Part shown: piece after piece, positions 1-3,860 of the stretch | Layout of the letters: each line of letters starts with the position of its first letter | Numbering within the stretch: position 1 is the stretch's first letter | Source: Prevotella sp. | GTDB taxonomy: Bacteria > Bacteroidota > Bacteroidia > Bacteroidales > Bacteroidaceae | DNA: 5,356 nucleotides | Assembly (NCBI GenBank): GCA_021204605.1 | Contig: JAJPZD010000262.1 | Coordinates: 1 to 5,356 of the forward strand | Direction: 5' to 3' | Notes under the pieces: model-generated | What the model saw: the letters and a program-made list of their open reading frames with translations, nothing else | Databases searched by the model: none | What the model was told of the DNA's origin: nothing | Program-made: the position numbers and the translations under genes

Positions 1-275
1 TCTTGTGGAATTCTACTACAAGTACCTTTCTTAAGAATGTTTATTAAATCATAAGGCTGGTCTCTAATGATTTGAAGAGTATTGATAAGATCTTCATCAA
101 TATCATTTAGCTGATTATTTCTAACTTTCTCTTTTGCAAAGAATATGCTTGCACCACCACAAAAAGGTTCTATGTACACATTATGGGAAACAATGTGGTC
201 TAATATCAGATGGCGAGCATAGAACTTACCACCAGCATACCTAAAAGGGCTATTAATAGAACAATTTCTTTCCAT
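1..275 (-). CDS. DNA adenine methylase, D12 class (N-terminal part, cut by window edge)
   Basis: Predicted N6-adenine DNA methyltransferase of the Dam/D12 family, which transfers a methyl group from S-adenosylmethionine to adenine in a specific DNA site. Only the first 91 codons are present. Family motifs seen in order are FRYAGGK (residues 11-17, the usual FxYPGGK-type block), EPFCGGASIFF (36-46, the SAM-binding motif I) and LNDIDEDL (56-63). The catalytic DPPY motif and the target-recognition region lie outside the window, so specificity cannot be read. The ATG at 275-273 is the only possible start: an in-frame TAA sits at 287-285 and no other Met occurs in the visible part. Composition is AT-rich (91 G/C in 275 bases, 33%), well below rnhB, which suggests horizontal acquisition. 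It could belong to a restriction-modification system, a prophage, or be a solitary methylase; the partner would lie to the left. The family call is firm, the role is open. Confidence 0.88.
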   Translation of the reverse strand, partial: MERNCSINSPFRYAGGKFYARHLILDHIVSHNVYIEPFCGGASIFFAKEKVRNNQLNDIDEDLINTLQIIRDQPYDLINILKKGTCSRIPQ

Positions 276-279
276 ATTG

Positions 280-311
280 CAAAATTAATAATTATCTTTC
301 GTTTTTACAAC
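280..311 (-). promoter_or_regulatory. Candidate Bacteroides-type promoter of the adenine methylase gene
   Basis: Reading the minus strand, TAATTTTG at 287-280 matches the Bacteroidetes -7 consensus TAnnTTTG completely and continues into CA, a common extension. GTTG at 311-308 matches the -33 TTTG box at three of four bases, with a 20-bp spacer, inside the accepted range. Transcription would begin about seven bases after the box, which falls on the methylase ATG itself. The surroundings are AT-rich, so a chance match is possible. Confidence 0.45.
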
Positions 312-364
312 TTTATTTTATGATAATAAACTTATAATGTTAGGTTAGGGGATATTAGTTTTAT

Positions 365-382
365 TCTAATTTTAAATTTAGA
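365..382. other. AT-rich imperfect palindrome downstream of the small gene
   Basis: TCTAATTTT followed directly by AAATTTAGA forms an 18-bp palindrome with one mismatched pair. It begins just past the TAA of the small minus-strand gene and is followed on that strand by ATAAAAC. It could act as a weak transcription end or a protein site, but such palindromes arise readily in AT-rich DNA. The rest of the 276-386 gap holds only the methylase promoter candidate. Confidence 0.22.
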
Positions 383-386
383 GTAA

Positions 387-668
387 TTACAGCAATCGTT
401 TGCATTTTCTGAGCGCGATGATGAGCCAGGCGCAGGCGAGGGAGCGGAGTGCGAGGTTGTAGTCTAAGGGCAGGATGGTGGTCAGGAAGGCTATTTGAGC
501 CTCCGTTATCGCCTTTGTCTGGATGATGTTGATAGGGCGTTGCAGGACGTGGGAGTAGTACTCGCCTATAAATTTGAGCGGTGTGTTAAGCATGTTAATA
601 GTCTTCTTTTTCATATCAGATACTTTTTTTAAAGTTGTGTCTGTTGACATAGTTAATTGTCTTTCCAT
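387..668 (-). CDS. Small protein of unknown function (about 93 aa)
   Basis: I do not recognise this protein. Coding status rests on composition: across 387-600 the minus-strand frame has many C-ending codons (TAC, CTC, ATC, GCC), as in the neighbouring core genes, whereas the N-terminal third is AT-rich. With the start at 668, residues 1-30 are polar and Lys-rich, residues about 31-50 hold an aromatic stretch (FIGEYYSHVLQ), and residues about 53-86 are mostly hydrophobic, probably two helices separated by a Pro-Leu-Asp turn, ending in a basic tail (KCKRLL). This suggests a small membrane-associated or helical-hairpin protein, but no signal peptide is evident. Start choice is uncertain: ATG at 668, ATG at 650 (with GGAAAG ten bases before it) and ATG at 614 all work. 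A GTG at 722 is less likely because it lies upstream of the promoter candidate. It lies upstream of the methylase on the same strand, 111 bp away. Confidence 0.62.
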   Translation of the reverse strand: MERQLTMSTDTTLKKVSDMKKKTINMLNTPLKFIGEYYSHVLQRPINIIQTKAITEAQIAFLTTILPLDYNLALRSLACAWLIIALRKCKRLL

Positions 669-698
669 ATTTTGTTGTTTTATTAATGTTTCTGGGTG

Positions 699-706
699 CA
701 AAATAA
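699..706 (-). promoter_or_regulatory. Candidate -7 box for the small minus-strand gene
   Basis: On the minus strand TTATTTTG, continuing into CA, matches TAnnTTTG at seven of eight positions. No good -33 box lies 19-21 bp upstream. If used, transcription would start near 693, leaving a leader of about 25 bases to the ATG at 668 and excluding the GTG at 722 as a start. Weak on its own. Confidence 0.25.
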
Positions 707-713
707 ATGCCTG

Positions 714-747
714 TTTGTGCACAATAAGTTCACAACCAATACGTTTT
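714..747 (+). promoter_or_regulatory. Candidate promoter of rnhB and the WYL regulator
   Basis: TTTG at 714-717 matches the Bacteroidetes -33 box and TACGTTTT at 740-747 matches the -7 box TAnnTTTG at seven of eight positions. The spacer is 22 bp, at the long end of what is seen. The predicted transcript would start near 754, giving rnhB a leader of about 20 bases. No ribosome-binding site stands out beyond AAGG close to the ATG, as is normal in this phylum. Confidence 0.35.
715..724. promoter_or_regulatory. Perfect 10-bp palindrome TTGTGCACAA in the divergent promoter region
   Basis: TTGTGCACAA reads identically on both strands. It covers most of the -33 candidate for rnhB and lies upstream of the -7 candidate of the oppositely directed small gene, so a bound dimer could affect both. 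This placement is the only support; no second copy is seen in the window. Confidence 0.28.
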
Positions 748-773
748 TTGTTAAAGAAACATAAAAAAAGGCG

Positions 774-1376
774 ATGTTAGAGACATTTTACAATAAAGGA
801 GTGATAGAGGCCGGTTGCGACGAGGCCGGCAGGGGTTGCCTCGCCGGGAGCGTGTATGCCGCAGCCGTGATATTGTCCCCTGACTATAAGAATGAGGAGC
901 TTAACGACTCGAAGAAATTGACTGCGAAAAAGCGGTATGAGCTGCGGACTGTTATAGAGCGCGATGCCGTGGCGTGGGCAGTGGGTATCGTCACGCCGGA
1001 AGAGATAGACGAGATAAACATCTTGAATGCGAGTATCCTTGCCATGCACCGCGCCTTGGACCAGTTGAAAGTGCGTCCCCAGGCGATAATCGTTGACGGC
1101 AACCGTTTCAAGCCATATCGGGATGTTCCGCACACCACAATAATAAAGGGTGATGGGAAATATCTGTCGATAGCCGCCGCAAGCATTCTTGCCAAGACTT
1201 ACCGCGATGATTATATGCGTAAGTTGGCGGAGGAATATCCGCAATACGAGTGGGACGTGAACAAGGGATATCCTACACGCAAGCATAGGGAGGCGATAAG
1301 AAAATACGGAATCACGCCGTATCATCGCAAAAGTTACAATCTTTTGGGCAATACTGAACTTGACCTGTTTGAATGA
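774..1376 (+). CDS. rnhB: Ribonuclease HII
   Basis: Type 2 ribonuclease H, a cytoplasmic Mg/Mn-dependent endonuclease that cuts the RNA strand of RNA-DNA duplexes and nicks 5' of single ribonucleotides left in DNA, starting ribonucleotide excision repair. At 200 aa it is full length. Residues that fit the family: D16 and E17 in CDEAGRG, D108 in VDGN and D127 in KGDGK as the four metal-binding acids; the GRG motif (19-21) and Y166 in KGYPT, which read the RNA-DNA junction; LNDSKKL (43-49); and the helix AAASILAKTYRD (134-145). The ATG at 774 is the only reasonable start, since an in-frame TAA lies four codons upstream. GC is 55-58% over the first 120 bases. The WYL regulator follows after 22 bp, so the two probably form an operon. 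Nothing is missing or broken. Confidence 0.97.
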   Translation: MLETFYNKGVIEAGCDEAGRGCLAGSVYAAAVILSPDYKNEELNDSKKLTAKKRYELRTVIERDAVAWAVGIVTPEEIDEINILNASILAMHRALDQLKVRPQAIIVDGNRFKPYRDVPHTTIIKGDGKYLSIAAASILAKTYRDDYMRKLAEEYPQYEWDVNKGYPTRKHREAIRKYGITPYHRKSYNLLGNTELDLFE

Positions 1377-1398
1377 ACATATTTGAAAATAGTTACGT

Positions 1399-2304
1399 AT
1401 GCGGCACGATAAACTTGAAAGGGAACTGTATTTACTTGAGTTGCTGACGGAAAACAGAAGTTATACGGTCAGTAAACTGTGCGACAAGGTGGGCATATCT
1501 CGTCGCAACCTATACTATTATCTTGAGTTTTTCCGTGATTGCGGATTTACTGTTTACAAGCACGGTGAGTATTATTGCATTGACCGCTGTTCCCCGTTTT
1601 TCAACCACATAATAGAGCGGGTGTCGTTCACGGAGGAGGAGGCGGTGCTTATCCGCCGGTTGCTTTCCAAGACGGGAAATGAGAATGCCTTGACAGAAAA
1701 TCTGAAGAGAAAGTTGGATCGTTTCTATGATTTTGATATATTGACCAACGATGAGTTGCGAGAGCAGGCGGCGCATAACATAGGGATTTTGTATCAGGCG
1801 ATCAAATTCAAGCAGCAGGTGCTGTTGCATGGTTATGTTTCATTGAACAGTAGGACGACGAAGGACAGGCTTGTGGAACCGTTTATGTTGATGAACAACA
1901 ACAATGAGGTGAGGTGCTTTGAACCGTCATCACGGCTGAACAAGACGTTCAAGATCAGTAGGATGCGGGACGTGGAGCTGCTTGATATGGGATGGTGCTA
2001 TGAGAGTTTGCACAGGGATTTGTACACCGACATTTTCATGTTCAGCGGTGAGGATCGGATGCCTGTGAAGATGATATTGGGCAATGTGGCATACAATATC
2101 CTGAAAGAGGAATACCCAAGGGCGTTGAAATACGTTACGGAAATGCCAGATGGAAAGTATATTCTTGATATGTATGTGTGCAGTTATGTCGGTATCGGAA
2201 GGTTTGTTCTGGGACTGTTCGAGGATATTGAGGTGCTTGAGAATGATGAGTTTCGGGAATACCTGAAAAAGAAGATTGAAAAAATGAAAGTTAAAGCCCC
2301 CTAA
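1399..2304 (+). CDS. WYL-domain helix-turn-helix transcriptional regulator
   Basis: A 301-aa DNA-binding regulator of the HTH-WYL type, a family of dimeric regulators that sense nucleic-acid or nucleotide ligands and often control defence or DNA-damage genes. Residues 5-62 form a winged helix (recognition region about VGISRRNLYYYLEFF, 31-45), residues 75-125 a linker region, residues about 130-200 the WYL domain (YVSLNS, DRLVEPFMLM, FKISRMRDVELL) and about 205-297 the C-terminal extension. The eponymous W-Y-L residues are absent: the matching strand reads VRCFEP (171-176), although flanking Arg157, Arg179 and Arg188 remain. An in-frame TAG three codons before the ATG fixes the start. It lies 22 bp after rnhB and has no obvious promoter of its own. 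The last residues (KVKAP) and the stop codon fall in a palindromic repeat. The target is unknown: no defence operon is visible apart from the partial methylase. Confidence 0.88.
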   Translation: MRHDKLERELYLLELLTENRSYTVSKLCDKVGISRRNLYYYLEFFRDCGFTVYKHGEYYCIDRCSPFFNHIIERVSFTEEEAVLIRRLLSKTGNENALTENLKRKLDRFYDFDILTNDELREQAAHNIGILYQAIKFKQQVLLHGYVSLNSRTTKDRLVEPFMLMNNNNEVRCFEPSSRLNKTFKISRMRDVELLDMGWCYESLHRDLYTDIFMFSGEDRMPVKMILGNVAYNILKEEYPRALKYVTEMPDGKYILDMYVCSYVGIGRFVLGLFEDIEVLENDEFREYLKKKIEKMKVKAP

Positions 2305-2325
2305 ATCCCCCCTTAGGGGGACTTT
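2293..2325. repeat. REP-like palindrome, CCCCCTAA/TTAGGGGG, overlapping the regulator's stop codon
   Basis: CCCCCTAA (2297-2304) pairs perfectly with TTAGGGGG (2313-2320) around an eight-base loop. The stem extends by AAAG (2293-2296) with CTTT (2322-2325), leaving A2321 bulged, for twelve pairs in all. From memory, near-identical palindromes recur between genes in Prevotella and other Bacteroidetes; I cannot confirm copy number here. The TAA of the WYL gene is the last triplet of the left arm. As RNA it is a strong hairpin ending in only three Us, so it may also end transcription, on either strand. Confidence 0.6.
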
Positions 2326-2378
2326 GCCTAACGGAGTTCCACCTACGGATGGGGAAATTAAGAGTTAAATGTAGTTCC

Positions 2379-2411
2379 CCAATTCATTGAGGGAGAGAAT
2401 GAATTGGTTTT
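2379..2411 (+). terminator. Intrinsic terminator-like hairpin after the rnhB-WYL pair
   Basis: CCAATTCATT (2379-2388) and AATGAATTGG (2398-2407) form a perfect 10-bp stem with the nine-base loop GAGGGAGAG, followed by TTTT (2408-2411). The arrangement suits a plus-strand terminator, although the stem is AT-rich (three G:C pairs) and the T-run short. The minus strand lacks a T-run after the stem. It abuts the stop codon of the convergent DUF3109-type gene, whose mRNA would also end in this hairpin. Confidence 0.5.
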
Positions 2412-3007
2412 CAGTCGATGTAGCCGGCGGAGCGTAATTCCGAGATGGTATTTTCGAGTTCGGAATACCAGTCGTTGCCAAATCTGCGGATGAGAGGTTG
2501 CTTGAGGAATTTGTATAGGGGGAGGTTCTGCTCTTTGCCTTTAATCCGCGCCGGCTCACAGATATTCCAGCGGTGGTAGTTCAGGACGAATGTATGGTTG
2601 CTGAACTGTCGCTCACGGATAGGGTATAGCGAGCAACTTATTGGTTTACAGAAAGAAGAATTGCCTTTATGGAATGACTTTTCGAGAGCGCAGAGACAGC
2701 AATCACCTTCGTGGCAGGTGAAGACACAGTCTTGGTTTTCTACAATACTTGTTACGAGAACGCCATCTAAGTCGGTGTATGCCACACCTTGTCGGTCGAT
2801 TACCGATTGAGCCGAAGCAGAGAGGTCATTCCACACCGCATCGAGACAATTCTCTATTTCCGCAATCTCATCCATTGTAACGGGCGCACCGGCATCCCCC
2901 TCCACACAACACATCCCATGGCATTTCTCAATGTCACAGCAGAATTTCTCTGTTATGATGTCTGGCGACACAAGTACGTCGCCGACCTGTATTATCGGGA
3001 GTCGCAT
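2411..3007 (-). CDS. DUF3109 family protein, Cys-rich, probable metal or Fe-S binding
   Basis: A 198-aa protein that I assign to the DUF3109 family, found mainly in Bacteroidetes; its function is not established. It has 14 cysteines, clustered as FCC-x4-C-x3-CC (C23, C24, C29, C33, C34), C94, C98, C103, C104, C106, then C120, C125 and C150. The layout, including KPISCSLYPIR (121-131), recalls the YkgJ/UPF0153 CxxCxxCC proteins thought to chelate Zn or Fe-S. There is no signal peptide or membrane segment, so it is probably cytoplasmic. The ATG at 3007-3005 is the only ATG after the ung stop in this frame. It lies 75 bp downstream of ung with no terminator or promoter visible between them, so the pair is probably co-transcribed; whether the link is functional is unknown. 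The family call is good, the ligand inferred. Confidence 0.85.
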   Translation of the reverse strand: MRLPIIQVGDVLVSPDIITEKFCCDIEKCHGMCCVEGDAGAPVTMDEIAEIENCLDAVWNDLSASAQSVIDRQGVAYTDLDGVLVTSIVENQDCVFTCHEGDCCLCALEKSFHKGNSSFCKPISCSLYPIRERQFSNHTFVLNYHRWNICEPARIKGKEQNLPLYKFLKQPLIRRFGNDWYSELENTISELRSAGYID

Positions 3008-3082
3008 TTGAAATAATTTTTGTTGAGAGCAATTCTCTGCCCGGACTATTAAAATGTTGTGCTTTTTACCATTTGTTATGCT

Positions 3083-3745
3083 TTACCAAACGATAGGCTC
3101 TATACCGTTTTGTTTGAGATAGGAGTTCGTCAAGCTGAAATGGTGATTGCCGAAAAAGCCATGGTGTGCGGAGAAAGGTGATGGATGAGGCGATTTGAGG
3201 ATATAATGCTTATTGCCGTCTATCAATGCCGCTTTGTTTTGAGCGTAATTGCCCCAAAGGATAAATACGAGGTGCTCCCGGTCGTGCGAGAGCGCACTTA
3301 TCACAGCATCTGTAAACTCCTCCCAACCACGTTTCTGATGACTTCCTGCTAAATGCGCCCTTACGGTAAGAGTGGCGTTAAGAAGCAATACACCTTGTTG
3401 AGCCCAGCGTACCAGGCTGCCACTTTTTGGCATTGGTGTGCCGATGTCGCTTTCTATCTCCTTGAAGATGTTGATGAGAGAAGGTGGGAAAGCCACGCCA
3501 TCGTTCACTGAAAAACATAATCCCTGCGCCTGTCCTGGTTCATGATACGGGTCTTGACCGATTATCACAACTTTGACCATGTTGAAAGGACAGAGGTTGA
3601 AAGCGTTGAACACTAATTTTGCGGGTGGATAGCAAGTAGCGTTGCGGTATTCTTGGTGTACGAACTCGGTGAGAGATGCGAAATATGGTTTGTCAAACTC
3701 GGTACCGATATGCTGTTTCCAGGATTCCTCTATTTTTACGTTCAT
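3083..3745 (-). CDS. ung: Uracil-DNA glycosylase, family 1
   Basis: Removes uracil from DNA, arising from cytosine deamination or dUMP incorporation, as the first step of base excision repair. The 220-aa protein is of normal length for bacterial Ung. Diagnostic residues are all present: GQDPYH (63-68) with the water-activating D65 and the thymine-excluding Y67; F78 stacking under uracil; N123 in LLNATLTV, which binds the base; FILWGNYAQ (151-159); and the HPSP loop (187-190) with catalytic H187, followed by FSA where many family members have LSA. The ATG at 3745 gives the standard N-terminus. It is separated from gpmI upstream by a strong terminator, so it needs its own promoter in about 3746-3803, but I see no clear TTTG/TAnnTTTG pair there. 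The DUF3109-type gene follows. Confidence 0.97.
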   Translation of the reverse strand: MNVKIEESWKQHIGTEFDKPYFASLTEFVHQEYRNATCYPPAKLVFNAFNLCPFNMVKVVIIGQDPYHEPGQAQGLCFSVNDGVAFPPSLINIFKEIESDIGTPMPKSGSLVRWAQQGVLLLNATLTVRAHLAGSHQKRGWEEFTDAVISALSHDREHLVFILWGNYAQNKAALIDGNKHYILKSPHPSPFSAHHGFFGNHHFSLTNSYLKQNGIEPIVW

Positions 3746-3803
3746 AATATCAGTAGTCGCGGTGCCTTTATGCGGAAAGCACTTTGACGTGTTTAGCGTA
3801 TTA

Positions 3804-3847
3804 GAAAAAATAAGGGCGTTGCACCCATATTTAGTGGATGTAACGCC
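3804..3847 (-). terminator. Intrinsic terminator of gpmI
   Basis: Just past the gpmI stop, on the minus strand, GGCGTTACA (3847-3839) pairs with TGCAACGCC (3823-3815) with one mismatch. The stem continues inward, past one more mismatch, with CCA/TGG closing a seven-base loop. It is followed by CTTATTTTTT (3813-3804). A GC-rich stem with a T-run on only this strand marks it as ending gpmI transcription and insulating ung. On the plus strand the sequence after the stem has no T-run. Confidence 0.8.
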
Positions 3848-3860
3848 AATATAATAACCA

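Noticed and set aside
339..360. TTAGGTTAGGGG, resembling the right arm of the palindrome at 2313-2320
   Set aside because: The match is only seven bases, has no CCCCTAA partner nearby, and is too short to call a second repeat copy.
669..722. GTG at 722 as start of the small minus-strand gene
   Set aside because: It is a non-ATG start in AT-rich DNA, lies upstream of the likely -7 box and within the divergent promoter region, and ATG codons at 668 and 650 are better placed.
574..780. Plus-strand open frame of 68 codons upstream of rnhB
   Set aside because: It overlaps the better-supported minus-strand small gene and the rnhB promoter region, runs four bases past the rnhB ATG's first codon and has an AT-driven Phe/Ile/Cys-rich product with no family features.
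777..1325. Long minus-strand open frame (182 codons) inside rnhB
   Set aside because: It lies wholly opposite RNase HII, whose catalytic motifs are intact; this is a shadow of a GC-rich coding strand.
3008..3082. The 25 codons between the ung stop and the DUF3109-type ATG are open and in the same frame as both genes, hinting at a readthrough fusion
   Set aside because: A 75-bp stop-free stretch in phase is expected often by chance, both proteins have normal complete ends, and no recoding signal is seen.
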